Assembly: GCF_048569485.1 (NCBI RefSeq)
Contig: NC_134358.1
Location: forward strand, 221,275,628-221,339,627
Origin: Anomaloglossus baeobatrachus
Lineage: Eukaryota > Chordata > Amphibia > Anura > Aromobatidae
Direction of reading: 5' to 3'
Length of the DNA: 64,000 bases
A program made the position numbers and the translations under genes. The notes under the pieces are model-generated. The model did not search any database. It saw nothing but the letters and a program-made list of their open reading frames with translations, and was not told the DNA's origin. This document shows, piece by piece, positions 22,011-34,852 of this stretch (within the stretch, counting starts at the first letter, position 1; every line of letters starts with the position of its first letter).

Positions 22011-24460
22011 AAGGCAACATCATGTCTCCGCCTGCACTTTCCTCACAAACCTGCATTTTTCCAGGGACACCCTACTCAACACCGTCTACAGACAGCAGCC
22101 AGATCTCTGTCCCTCAGATGTGGTCAAATAAAAGGCCACTTCCTGCGACCCATGACAAAGCTAAGTGGTTGACTCTATCCCTCTGTAAGCTGTTGGCTAC
22201 CGAAATGCTGCCTTTCCGCCTAGTGGACACACAGGATTTTAGAGACCTTATGTCTGTCGCTGTGCCCCAGTACCAGATGCCCAATCACCACTACTTCTCC
22301 AAGAAAAGCATGCCCGCGCTACACCAGCATGTCGCACACAACATCACCACTTCCTTGAGAAAATCTGTGTGCGACAGGGTGCATTTCAACACAGATACTT
22401 GGACCAGTAAGCATAGACAGGGTCATTACATGTCACTGACTGGGCACTGGCAAACTATGGTGAGAGATGGAGAAGGGTCTGCTGTACAAGTCTTGCCGTC
22501 CCCACGAGTTGTTTCAATCCTTCTTCTGTATGTAGAAGTTAATACACTGCTTCTGCCTCTTCAACCTCGTGTGGGTCCTCCACCTTGGCGCAAACCCTGT
22601 GTGGTCAGGCCACCCTTACTTGCAACTGCGCACGAGGACTACCACACACCTCCTTACTATGCTGGCAGCAGAGCTCAATGCCATCAGGCGGTCAAAGTTT
22701 TACTTTGAAATGTATGGGAAATGTGATTCACACCGCTATTCCAGAGAATAGTAGTCAGGCAGGGTCAAAACATTAATTGAGGAACAGGAACAGAATGGGA
22801 CGGCCAGGACTTAATCAGAAAACAAGCAGAGGTGAAATGCGGATCGGCCAACAAGGTACATAAACAGCAAGCAGGAAAAGTAGTCAGGTAACAAGCACAC
22901 AAAATCATAAAACTGAACTGGGGGTAAAATTAACCAGAGGTTCATAGCTATGTCTGGCAGTGGTCTGCAGACAGGATGGGCATAAAAAAGGGTGTGGTGT
23001 CTTCCCATTGGTTGTAGCTGAATGATGGTATTTCATCTGTGAGATACCCACCAGCTACATTCAGCCAGAGATTCTGCATCTGTCAAGGTAATGCAGCCCA
23101 GTGGGTGAGCATAACCTGCGTCCACCTGCGCCGCTGGCATCGACTACTCTTCCATCATCAGCACTATTCATGAAAGGAACACGTTGTCACCTGGCGACCG
23201 GAGTACAAATTGACGGAGCGGACTCCGTTGGTGACTTAACAGCCGTGTGCGGCAATGATGCAAACCTGGCTGCGGGCCATCCTCAGGGCAATGTGACACA
23301 CGTGCCTTGTATGGCTCACGTGTTGAACCGAATTCTCCAGCAATTTTTAAAACACCATCACGGCCTACATGGCCTTGTGCAGCGGGCACGCTCGCTATGT
23401 GCTCACTTCCATCGTGCGCACACAGCAGCTCAACAACTTTCATCACTCCGGAAGTCTTAGGGTCTGGCAGTTAAACGCCGGAAATGCGATGTTCCGACAC
23501 GCAGGAATTGGAATCTGCACATGTTGCAGCGTGTGTGGCAGCACCGCAGAGCCCTGCTGAAATACGGTATGACATATAGCCTGGGATAACTTGATCAAGA
23601 GGTGGTGCAGATCACACTGCTGGAGTGGTGTCAGATCAAGGACCTATGCACCCTGCTACACAGTTCACAAATGTCGACGAAGATGTTTAGCACTGGCAAT
23701 GTCATTCTCAGCGTGACAATTCTGGTCATCTACATGATGGAGCACACTGTAATTATTATTCGGAGTCAGGTGTTGGGACAAGAGGAAGGGGAGGAAGTAC
23801 AGGAGGAGTCATATGCGGAAGGGATAACAAGATCTACAAGGTCCAGATGGTCAGCGGCACCTATGCGGCATTCATGGTGAGGGAGAGGGATTAACAAGGG
23901 CGCATAGTATCAGCAAAAAGTGTTGATGAAAGTGCAGGAGCCCATGAAGAAATGGAGGACGAACTGGCGATGGGCATGGAAGACTCAGCAGATGAGTGAG
24001 AGCTTGCTCACATTTCGGTTGTGCGAGGTTGTGGGGAGAGGGCAGAGGAAGGATGCACGATTCTCACCTCTCTGCCACCAACACACCAAGGACTTGGTCC
24101 TCCTGGATGCACAAGACACATGAGCGCCTTCTTGCTGCACTACCTACATGACCCTCGGATTGTATGAATTTGAAGTAATCCTGAATACTGGGTTGCCACA
24201 CTGTTAGATCCCCGGTACAAGACAAAATTTGGCGAACTAATTCTTGCCATAGAAATGGACGCAAGTATACAGGAGTATCTGCAGAATGTGGTACGCAATC
24301 TTAGATCTACTTTTCCACTAAACACCAGTGCTGCACAGAGTGAATCTCAACGCTTTGTCATGGATAGGAGGAAATGGTCTTTTACTTGTCCACATCGGAG
24401 GGACCGAGGGATGGCTGCTGTGCTGAGATGGCGTTGAGTACGGTGTCCCTGCACAGTTGC
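22011..24460 (+). pseudogene. Second, decayed hAT transposase copy
   Basis: From 22011 the DNA repeats the transposase from about 19200 onward (GATGAAGGCAACATCATGTC), with ATEMLPFRLVDTQDF, FNTDTWTSKHRQG and later a CMAHVLN stretch near 23310, a KDLCTLLHSSQMSTKMFS stretch near 23640, and LLDPRYK-like sequence near 24210. The BED finger and N-terminus are absent, many stops and frame changes occur, and an unrelated block (22700-23095) is inserted. The hATC end is not recognisable. Clearly a pseudogene. Confidence 0.8.
22700..23095. mobile_element. Insertion in the second transposase copy, unclassified
   Basis: Transposase similarity stops near 22700 and resumes near 23100. The block between is AT-richer and contains no coding frame. 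Its phrases (TAGTCAGGCAGGGTCAAAAC, GGATCGGCCAACAAGGTAC) are familiar to me as repetitive in frogs, but I cannot assign a family or find duplicated flanks. Confidence 0.4.
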
Positions 24461-25900
24461 ACTTTTGGTCATATCCCAAAATGAGTTGAAAAAGGACAGA
24501 TGCTGTTGGAAAGGGGAACAGGTGTGTTGGAAAGGGGAAAAAAGTTTTGGTCCGTGGATTTGGTGGTTAAGCAACTGTAACATTTGCTGAAGAAACACCA
24601 TCTGTTACAGTGGGACTGGCAGATTTGGATAAAGTGGTATATAATCTGTGACCGCTATATAACGAAAATTAATAAGAAAAGAAAGAGAAAGGTATATATC
24701 CCCATCAGCAGTCAGTGTCCACCGTGCTCCCAGTTGGAAAAGGAGAGGTTGGCAACTGGAAGGTTTGGTGGAGGATACAGAGCTGTGTGGCTATGAAACT
24801 AATAGTTGCCTGAACCGAGTTAGACGCCATTCGGATCTGGAGACTGGGAGTCCTGTTAGCGTCACAGGGTCCACATGCCCACCCAGCCCAGGAACTCCCT
24901 GTTAACAACACAGGGGCCATTGAGTACGCTGACCGTGTGCGTAGGGGCACACCTGTGGACAGCAGGCGCATCAGCAGCAGCAGGCCTGTTAATGCCACTG
25001 GGCTGCACAAGCAGGACTGGTAGGACAGGAGCTGGTCTTAACCGTTCTGCGTTACCAACTGTGGTGGTGGCCTGCATCGACACCCTATCCCTGCCTACCT
25101 CTGGCCTAAAGCCGCAATGGGTTCAACACATGGAGGTGTGCTCTTTCGGAGCATAATAGAAGACTGCGCACCTCCTTGTTGGCTCCAGCCCCTTTTATAA
25201 CCTGGGTCCGCCCCAAACCAGGGTGAACCACAATGCACCTCCTGGAGACAAAAGTAGAGTGACACGTCATGAGTGGCATAACTAGCGTCCTATTTGGAAC
25301 CGCAACTTCAATGATGACCTCATGGCTGCCATGACCCAAACACCTCACCAGTCATCGTCTGACCATCAATAATGCGGTGACAAGTCATAGGTGTGGGCCT
25401 CTGCAAGCCATTTGGGAGGACACCTGATGCCCTGTGGTCTATATGGGACCCCCACATCAGGGCCAGGGCCAAAGAGTTCATTACCGGACCTAGTCTCTGA
25501 TGCAGGAAGTGCCTGAGCATGCTCAGTAGCATGAAATACAGTCTCTGAAAAAAGACTATCAGCTTTAGCATGGTGTCTAGGCACAAAACAGGACTTAGAC
25601 CCGGCACGGAATGCAAGCACCTGTGCAAAGAGGCTTTTCACACTTAGTGTGGGAGCATGCGCTGTATCCCGAAAAGAAGACTTAGCGTCAGGAATAACAC
25701 AGTCAGGCTGAGCATACTCACTAGGCGAAACACTGTAATTATGCTGCAGCTGGGGTACATCGGCACACGCATGCGCACTAGCTGCCTCTCCACACTTAGA
25801 CGTGGAGGGGAAATTGCTCTTGGAGATGCTGTCTATGAACAGAAGGAAAAGCTAAAGGAAGCCTGACTTTCTATCCCTCCGAATTATGAAATGCAGCAAT
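24461..25900. other. Non-coding 3' part of the hAT
   Basis: No transposase similarity and no convincing frame. It holds GC-richer sequence (24700-25110), a palindromic GAGGTGTGCTCTTTCGG / CTGCGCACCTCC stretch near 25133-25190, and further sequence to the start of the satellite. It may be the native 3' region of this hAT or older captured repeats. Confidence 0.4.
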
Positions 25901-26118
25901 GAATTCCATGAGTTTGCTATAACATTAGCGTAGCAAAATGTGCATGAGGGTGTCATGTAGAGGTGCTAGAAATAGCTTGTCACCAGTGGGGCACTAATGG
26001 AATACAACAGCCAGTTCTATGATGCCACTAAATGGCAGTATTTTGTGCTATCATTATAGCTTATTAAAAACAGAGCAGGAGGGTGTCATGCAGAGGTGCT
26101 GCACATAGATTTGCAGTA

Positions 26119-29100
26119 GTGTGAATAGACAAAAGTACAATAGCCACGTTTAGGATGCCACTAGGTACACTGAGTGTTTGCTAGTATAATGGCTTAGTTT
26201 AAAAAAGTTGGAGTGTGCAATGCAGGCAGACGTGCTGCAAATATGTTTACAATAGTGTGAATAGACAAAAGTACAATAGCCACGTTTAGGATGCCACTAG
26301 GTACACTGAGTGTTTGCTAGTATAATGGCTTAGTTTAAAAAAGTTTGAGTGTGCAATGCAGGCAGACGTGCTGCAAATATCTTTACAATAGTGTGAATAG
26401 ACAAAAGTACAATAGCCACGTTTAGGATGCCACTAGGTACACTGAGTGTTTGCTAGTATAAGGGCTTAGTTTAAAAAAGTTGGAGTGTGCAATGCAGGCA
26501 GACGTGCTGCAAATATGTTTACAATAGTGTGAATAGACAAAAGTACAATAGCCACGTTTAGGATGCCACTAGGTACACTGAGTGTTTGCTAGTATAATGG
26601 CTTAGTTTAAAAAAGTTGGAGTGTGCAATGCAGGCAGACGTGCTGCAAATATCTTTACAATAGTGTGAATAGACAAAAGTACAATAGCCACGTTTAGGAT
26701 GCCACTAGGTACACTGAGTGTTTGCTAGTATAATGGCTTAGTTTAAAAAAGTTGGAGTGTGCAATGCAGGCAGACGTGCTGCAAATATGTTTACAATATT
26801 GTGAATAGACAAAAGTACAATAGCCACGTTTAGGATGCCACTAGGTACACTGAGTGTTTGCTAGTATAATGGCTTAGTTTAAAAAAGTTTGAGTGTGCAA
26901 TGCAGGCAGACGTGCTGCAAATATCTTTACAATAGTGTGAATAGACAAAAGTACAATAGCCACGTTTAGGATGCCACTAGGTACACTGAGTGTTTGCTAA
27001 TATAAGGGCTTAGTTTAAAAAAGTTGGAGTGTGCAATGCAGGCAGACGTGCTGCAAATATGTTTACAATAGTGTGAATAGACAAGAGTACAATAGCCACG
27101 TTTAGGATGCCACTAGGTACACTGAGTGTTTGCTAGTATAATGGCTTAGTTTAAAAAAGTTTGAGTGTGCAATGCAGGCAGACGTGCTGCAAATATCTTT
27201 ACAATAGTGTGAATAGACAAAAGTACAATAGCCACGTTTAGGATGCCACTAGGTACACTGAGTGTTTGCTAGTATAATGGCTTAGTTTAAAAAAGTTGGA
27301 GTGTGCAATGCAGGCAGACGTGCTGCAAATATGTTTACAATAGTGTGAATAGACAAAAGTACAATAGCCACGTTTAGGATGCCACTAGGTACACTGAGTG
27401 TTTGCTAGTATAATGGCTTAGTTTAAAAAAGTTTGAGTGTGCAATGCAGGCAGACGTGCTGCAAATATCTTTACAATAGTGTGAATAGACAAAAGTACAA
27501 TAGCCACGTTTAGGATGCCACTAGGTACACTGAGTGTTTGCTAGTATAATGGCTTAGTTTAAAAAAGTTTGAGTGTGCAATGCAGGCAGACGTGCTGCAA
27601 ATATCTTTACAATAGTGTGAATAGACAAAAGTACAGTAGCCACGTTTAGGATGCCACTAGGTACACTGAGTGTTTGCTAGTATAATGGCTTAGTTTAAAA
27701 AAGTTTGAGTGTGCAATGCAGGCAGACGTGCTGCAAATATCGTTACAATAGTGTGAATAGACAAAAGTACAATAGCCACGTTTAGGATGCCACTAGGTAC
27801 ACTGAGTGTTTGCTAGTATAATGGCTTAGTTTAAAAAAGTTTGAGTGTGCAATGCAGGCTGACGTGCTGCAAATATCGTTACAATAGTGTGAATAGACAA
27901 AAGTACAATCGCCACGTTTAGGATGCCACTAGGTACACTGAGTGTTTGCTAGTATAATGGCTTAGTTTAAAAAAGTTTGAGTGTGCAATGCAGGCAGACG
28001 TGCTGCAAATATCTTTACAATAGTGTGAATAGACAAAAGTACAATAGCCACGTTTAGGATGCCACTAGGTACACTGAGTGTTTGCTAGTATAATGGCTTA
28101 GTTTAAAAAAGTTTGAGTGTGCAATGCAGGCAGACGTGCTGCAAATATCGTTACAATAGTGTGAATAGACAAAAGTACAATAGCCACGTTTAGGATGCCA
28201 CTAGGTACACTGAGTGTTTGCTAGTATAATGGCTTAGTTTAAAAAAGTTTGAGTGTGCAATGCAGGCAGACGTCCTGCAAATATCGTTACAATAGTGTGA
28301 ATAGACAAAAGTACAATAGCCACGTTTAGGATGCCACTAGGTACACTGAGTGTTTGCTAGTAAAATGGCTTAGTTTAAAAAAGTTGGAGTGTGCAATGCA
28401 GGCAGACGTGCTGCAAATATGTTTACAATAGTGTGAATAGACAAAAGTACAATAGCCACGTTTAGGATGCCACTAGGTACACTGAGTGTTTGCTAGTATA
28501 ATGGCTTAGTTTAAAAAAGTTGGAGTGTGCAATGCAGGCAGACGTGCTGCAAATATTTTTACAATAGTGTGAATAGACAAAAGTACAATAGCCACGTTTA
28601 GGATGCCACTAGGTACACTGAGTGTTTGCTAGTATAATGGCTTAGTTTAAAAAAGTTTGAGTGTGCAATGCAGGCAGACGTGCTGCAAATATCTTTACAA
28701 TAGTGTGAATAGACAAAAGTACAATAGCCACGTTTAGGATGCCACTAGGTACACTGAGTGTTTGCTAGTATAAGGGCTTAGTTTAAAAAAGTTGGAGTGT
28801 GCAATGCAGGCAGACGTGCTGCAAATATGTTTACAATAGTGTGAATAGACAAAAGTACAATAGCCACGTTTAGGATGCCACTAGGTACACTGAGTGTTTG
28901 CTAGTATAATGGCTTAGTTTAAAAAAGTTTGAGTGTGCAATGCAGGCAGACGTGCTGCAAATATCTTTACAATAGTGTGAATAGACAAAAGTACAATAGC
29001 CACGTTTAGGATGCCACTAGGTACACTGAGTGTTTGCTAGTATAATGGCTTAGTTTAAAAAAGTTGGAGTGTGCAATGCAGGCAGACGTGCTGCAAATAT

Positions 29101-32100
29101 GTTTACAATCGTGTGAATAGACAAAAGTACAATAGCCACGTTTAGGATGCCACTAGGTACACTGAGTGTTTGCTAGTATAATGGCTTAGTTTAAAAAAGT
29201 TTGAGTGTGCAATGCAGGCAGACGTGCTGCAAATATCTTTACAATAGTGTGAATAGACAAAAGTACAATAGCCACGTTTAGGATGCCACTAGGTACACTG
29301 AGTGTTTGCTAGTATAATGGCTTAGTTTAAAAAAGTTGGAGTGTGCAATGCAGGCAGACGTGCTGCAAATATCTTTACAATAGTGTGAATAGACAAAAGT
29401 ACAGTAGCCACGTTTAGGATGCCACTAGGTACACTGAGTGTTTGCTAGTATAATGGCTTAGTTTAAAAAAGTTTGAGTGTGCAATGCAGGCAGACGTGCT
29501 GCAAATATCGTTACAATAGTGTGAATAGACAAAAGTACAATAGCCACGTTTAGGATGCCACTAGGTACACTGAGTGTTTGCTAGTATAATGGCTTAGTTT
29601 AAAAAAGTTTGAGTGTGCAATGCAGGCTGACGTGCTGCAAATATCGTTACAATAGTGTGAATAGACAAAAGTACAATAGCCACGTTTAGGATGCTACTAG
29701 GTACACTGAGTGTTTGCTAGTATAATGGCTTAGTTTAAAAAAGTTTGAGTGTGCAATGCAGGCAGACGTGCTGCAAATATCTTTACAATAGTGTGAATAG
29801 ACAAAAGTACAATAGCCACGTTTAGGATGCCACTAGGTACACTGAGTGTTTGCTAGTATAATGGCTTAGTTTAAAAAAGTTTGAGTGTGCAATGCAGGCA
29901 GACGTGCTGCAAATATCGTTACAATAGTGTGAATAGACAAAAGTACAATAGCCACGTTTAGGATGCCACTAGGTACACTGAGTGTTTGCTAGTATAATGG
30001 CTTAGTTTAAAAAAGTTTGAGTGTGCAATGCAGGCAGACGTGCTGCAAATATCGTTACAATAGTGTGAATAGACAAAAGTACAATAGCCACGTTTAGGAT
30101 GCCACTAGGTACACTGAGTGTTTGCTAGTATAATGGCTTAGTTTAAAAAAGTTTGAGTGTGCAATGCAGGCAGACGTGCTGCAAATATCTTTACAATAGT
30201 GTGAATAGACAAAAGTACAATAGCCACGTTTAGGATGCCACTAGGTACACTGAGTGTTTGCTAGTATAATGGCTTAGTTTAAAAAAGTTGGAGTGTGCAA
30301 TGCAGGCAGACGTGCTGCAAATATCTTTACAATAGTGTGAATAGACAAAAGTACAATAGCCACGTTTAGGATGCCACTAGGTACACTGAGTGTTTGCTAG
30401 TATAATGGCTTAGTTTAAAAAAGTTGGAGTGTGCAATGCAGGCAGACGTGCTGCAAATATGTTTACAATAGTGTGAATAGACAAAAGTACAATAGCCACG
30501 TTTAGGATGCCACTAGGTACACTGAGTGTTTGCTAGTATAATGGCTTAGTTTAAAAAAGTTTGAGTGTGCAATGCAGGCAGACGTGCTGCAAATATCTTT
30601 ACAATAGTGTGAATAGACAAAAGTACAATAGCCACGTTTAGGATGCCACTAGGTACACTGAGTGTTTGCTAGTATAATGGCTTAGTTTAAAAAAGTTTGA
30701 GTGTGCAATGCAGGCAGACATGCTGCAAATATCATTACAATAGTGTGAATAGACAAAAGTACAGTAGCCACGTTTAGGATGCCACTAGGTACACTGAGTG
30801 TTTGCTAGTATAATGGCTTAGTTTAAAAAAGTTTGAGTGTGCAATGCAGGCAGACGTGCTGCAAATATCGTTACAATAGTGTGAATAGACAAAAGTACAA
30901 TAGCCACGTTTAGGATGCCACTAGGTACACTGAGTGTTTGCTAGTATAATGGCTTAGTTTAAAAAAGTTTGAGTGTGCAATGCAGGCTGACGTGCTGCAA
31001 ATATCGTTACAATAGTGTGAATAGACAAAAGTACAATAGCCACGTTTAGGATGCCACTAGGTACACTGAGTGTTTGCTAGTATAATGGCTTAGTTTAAAA
31101 AAGTTTGAGTGTGCAATGCAGGCAGACGTGCTGCAAATATCTTTACAATAGTGTGAATAGACAAAAGTACAATAGCCACGTTTAGGATGCCACTAGGTAC
31201 ACTGAGTGTTTGCTAGTATAATGGCTTAGTTTAAAAAAGTTTGAGTGTGCAATGCAGGCAGACGTGCTGCAAATATCGTTACAATAGTGTGAATAGACAA
31301 AAGTACAATAGCCACGTTTAGGATGCCACTAGGTACACTGAGTGTTTGCTAGTATAATGGCTTAGTTTAAAAAAGTTTGAGTGTGCAATGCAGGCAGACG
31401 TCCTGCAAATATCGTTACAATAGTGTGAATAGACAAAAGTACAATAGCCACGTTTAGGATGCCACTAGGTACACTGAGTGTTTGCTAGTATAATGGCTTA
31501 GTTTAAAAAAGTTTGAGTGTGCAATGCAGGCAGACGTGCTGCAAATATCTTTACAATAGTGTGAATAGACAAAAGTACAATAGCCACGTTTAGGATGCCA
31601 CTAGGTACACTGAGTGTTTGCTAGTATAATGGCTTAGTTTAAAAAAGTTGGAGTGTGCAATGCAGGCAGACGTGCTGCAAATATGTTTACAATAGTGTGA
31701 ATAGACAAAAGTACAATAGCCACGTTTAGGATGCCACTAGGTACACTGAGTGTTTGCTAGTATAATGGCTTAGTTTAAAAAAGTTTGAGTGTGCAATGCA
31801 GGCTGACGTGCTGCAAATATCGTTACAATAGTGTGAATAGACAAAAGTACAATAGCCACGTTTAGGATGCCACTAGGTACACTGAGTGTTTGCTAGTATA
31901 ATGGCTTAGTTTAAAAAAGTTTGAGTGTGCAATGCAGGCAGACGTGCTGCAAATATCTTTACAATAGTGTGAATAGACAAAAGTACAATAGCCACGTTTA
32001 GGATGCCACTAGGTACACTGAGTGTTTGCTAGTATAATGGCTTAGTTTAAAAAAGTTTGAGTGTGCAATGCAGGCAGACGTGCTGCAAATATCGTTACAA

Positions 32101-33328
32101 TAGTGTGAATAGACAAAAGTACAATAGCCACGTTTAGGATGCCACTAGGTACACTTAGTGTTTGCTAGTATAATGGCTTAGTTTAAAAAAGTTTGAGTGT
32201 GCAATGCAGGCAGACGTGCTGCAAATATCGTTACAATAGTGTGAATAGACAAAAGTACAATAGCCACGTTTAGGATGCCACTAGGTACACTGAGTGTTTG
32301 CTAGTATAATGGCTTAGTTTAAAAAAGTTTGAGTGTGCAATGCAGGCAGACGTGCTGCAAATATCTTTACAATAGTGTGAATAGACAAAAGTACAATAGC
32401 CACGTTTAGGATGCCACTAGGTACACTGAGTGTTTGCTAGTATAATGGCTTAGTTTAAAAAAGTTGGAGTGTGCAATGCAGGCAGACGTGCTGCAAATAT
32501 GTTTACAATAGTGTGAATAGACAAAAGTACAATAGCCACGTTTAGGATGCCACTAGGTACACTGAGTGTTTGCTAGTATAATGGCTTAGTTTAAAAAAGT
32601 TTGAGTGTGCAATGCAGGCAGACGTGCTGCAAATATCTTTACAATAGTGTGAATAGACAAAAGTACAATAGCCACGTTTAGGATGCCACTAGGTACACTG
32701 AGTGTTTGCTAGTATAATGGCTTAGTTTAAAAAAGTTTGAGTGTGCAATGCAGGCAGACGTGCTGCAAATATCGTTACAATAGTGTGAATAGACAAAAGT
32801 ACAATAGCCACGTTTAGGATGCCACTAGGTACACTGAATGTTTGCTAGTATAATGGCTTAGTTTAAAAAAGTTGGAGTGTGCAATGCAGGCAGACGTGCT
32901 GCAAATATGTTTACAATAGTGTGAATAGACAAAAGTACAATAGCCACGTTTAGGATGCCACTAGGTACACTGAGTGTTTGCTAGTATAATGGCTTAGTTT
33001 AAAAAAGTTGGAGTGTGCAATGCAGGCAGACGTGCTGCAAATATGTTTACAATAGTGTGAATAGACAAAAGTACAATAGCCACGTTTAGGATGCCACTAG
33101 GTACACTGAGTGTTTGCTAGTATAATGGCTTAGTTTAAAAAAGTTTGAGTGTGCAATGCAGGCAGACGTGCTGCAAATATCGTTACAATAGTGTGAATAG
33201 ACAAAAGTACAATAGCCACGTTTAGGATGCCACTAGGTACACTGAGTGTTTGCTAGTAAAATGGCTTAGTTTAAAAAAGTTGGAGTGTGCAATGCAGGCA
33301 GACGTGCTCTGCAAATGTCTTTGCACTA
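26119..33328 (+). repeat. 136-bp satellite array, 53 homogeneous monomers
   Basis: The word GTGTGAATAGAC recurs every 136 bp from 26119 to 33191, giving 53 monomers. Monomers differ at a few diagnostic sites: GTTGGAG or GTTTGAG; ATATGTTT, ATATCTTT or ATATCGTT; CAGGCAGAC or CAGGCTGAC; ACAATAGCC or ACAGTAGCC. These variants come in ordered blocks (see findings). At the left edge, 25900-26118 holds two strongly diverged units. No frame longer than a monomer is plausible as a gene. Confidence 0.95.
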
Positions 33329-34494
33329 GTGGGACTATAGCAAAGTCCAATAGCCACGTTTAGGATGCCACTAGGTACACTGACTGTTTGCTAGTATAAT
33401 GGCTGAGTTAAAAAAAGGTGGAGTGTGCAATGCAGGCAGACGTGCTGCAAATATCTTTACAATAGTGTGAATAGACAAAAGTCCAATAGCCACGTTTAGG
33501 ATGCCACTAGGTACACTGACTGTTTGCTAGTATAATGGCTTAGTTATAATGAGTTGGAGTGTGCAATGCAGGCAGACGTGCTGCAAATATCTTTACAATA
33601 GTGTGAATAGACAAAAGTCCAATAGCCACGTTTAGGATGCCACTAGGTACACTGACTGTTTGCTAGTATAATGGCTTAGTTTAAAAAAGTTGGAGTGTGC
33701 AATGCAGGCAGACGTGCTCTGCAAATGTCTTTGCACTAGTGGGACTATAGCAAAGTCCAATAGCCACGTTTAGGATGCCACTAGGTACACTGAGTGTTTG
33801 CTAGTAAAATGGCTTAGTTTAAAAAAGTTGGAGTGTGCAATGCAGGCAGACATGCTCTGCAAATGTCTTTGCACTAGTGGGACTATAGCAAAGTCCAATA
33901 GCCACGTTTAGGATGCCACTAGGTACACTGACTGCTAGTATAATGGCTTAGTTAAAAAGAGTTGGAGTCTGCAATGCAGGCAGACGTGCTCTGCAAATGT
34001 CTTTGCACTAGTGGGACTATAGCAAAGTCCAATAGCCACGTTTAGGATGCCACTAGGTACACTGACTGTTTGCTAGTATAATGGCTTAGTTTAAAAAAGT
34101 TGGAGTGTGCAATGCAGGCAGACGTGCTCTGCAAATGTCTTTGCACTAGTGGGACTATAGCAAAGTCCAATAGCCTTGTTTAGGATGCCACTAGGTACAC
34201 TGAGTGTTTGCTAGTAAAATGGCTTAGTTTAAAAAAGTTGGAGTGTGCAATGCAGGCAGACGTGCTCTGCAAATGTCTTTGCACTAGTGGGACTATAGCA
34301 AAGTCCAATAGCCACGTTTAGGATGCCACTAGGTACACTGACTGTTTGCTAGTATAATGGCTTAGTTAAAAAGAGTTGGAGTCTGCAATGCAGGCAGACG
34401 TGCTCTGCAAATGTCTTTGCACTAGTGGGACTATAGCAAAGTCCAATAGCCACGTTTAGGATGCCACTAGGTACACTGAGTGTTTGCTAGTAAA
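33329..34494 (+). repeat. Right edge of satellite, second monomer type
   Basis: Nine further monomers, mostly 138 bp, in which GTGTGAATAGACAAAAGTAC is replaced by GTGGGACTATAGCAAAGTCC, and CTGCAAATATCTTTACAATA by CTGCAAATGTCTTTGCACTA. Type-2 units (near 33329, 33739, 33877, 34011, 34149, 34287, 34425) are mixed with two type-1 units (33465, 33601). One unit is shortened by a 4-bp loss. The array ends at about 34494, where the hAT terminus begins. Confidence 0.9.
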
Positions 34495-34844
34495 ATTGAC
34501 ATGCTGGCCCGCCCCACTACACACGCGCGCTTAGGGAAGGAAGACAAGAAAAAAAAAAAAATGGCGATCGCCATTATAGAAACAGCAGTGATCTGAAGGC
34601 GCTGTTCACGCACACTATACACTGAAATGTCATAATAGTGTGATTCACAGAGTGACTTACACTATTACAGCAGAAACCAAGCTAGGATTTAGCTGTTTTT
34701 TTGCTGCTAGAACCGTTCTCGAACGTTTCTAGAACTATCGAGCTTTTGCAAAAAGCTCGAGTTCTAGTTCGATGTAGAACATGCCCCAAAATCACTCGAG
34801 CCTAGAACTGGAGAACCACGAACCACGAACCGCGCTCAACTCTG
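34495..34844. repeat. hAT right terminal region
   Basis: Non-coding end of the giant hAT. It contains an A13-type run (34549), GGCGATCGCC near 34563, several GAAC/GTTC-type inverted words (CGTTCTCGAACG, CTCGAGTTC, ACCACGAACC) and the terminal CGCTCAACTCTG. The 8-bp duplication follows directly. Confidence 0.75.
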
Positions 34845-34852
34845 GTTCACAT

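Larger units (their letters stand above)
15915..34844 (+). mobile_element. Giant composite hAT transposon (18.9 kb)
   Basis: Starts TAGAGATGAGCG and ends CGCTCAACTCTG (imperfect inverted ends), with an exact 8-bp duplication GTTCACAT outside. It sits in the transposase frame of a Tc1 element, which fixes both boundaries. Contents in order: terminal region, a hATC fragment, a nine-unit 220-bp array, a transposase in two frames, 3' unit repeats, a second decayed transposase copy, non-coding 3' DNA, a satellite array of about 8.4 kb, and the right terminus. A second member of the family is at 63044-64000. Ordinary hATs of this type should be a few kb, so this copy grew by internal duplication. 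Both transposase copies are broken, so it is unlikely to move on its own. Confidence 0.88.

Noticed and set aside
26119-34494. CRISPR-like array
   Set aside because: There are no unique spacers. The entire 136-bp monomer repeats, and this is a eukaryotic satellite inside a hAT.
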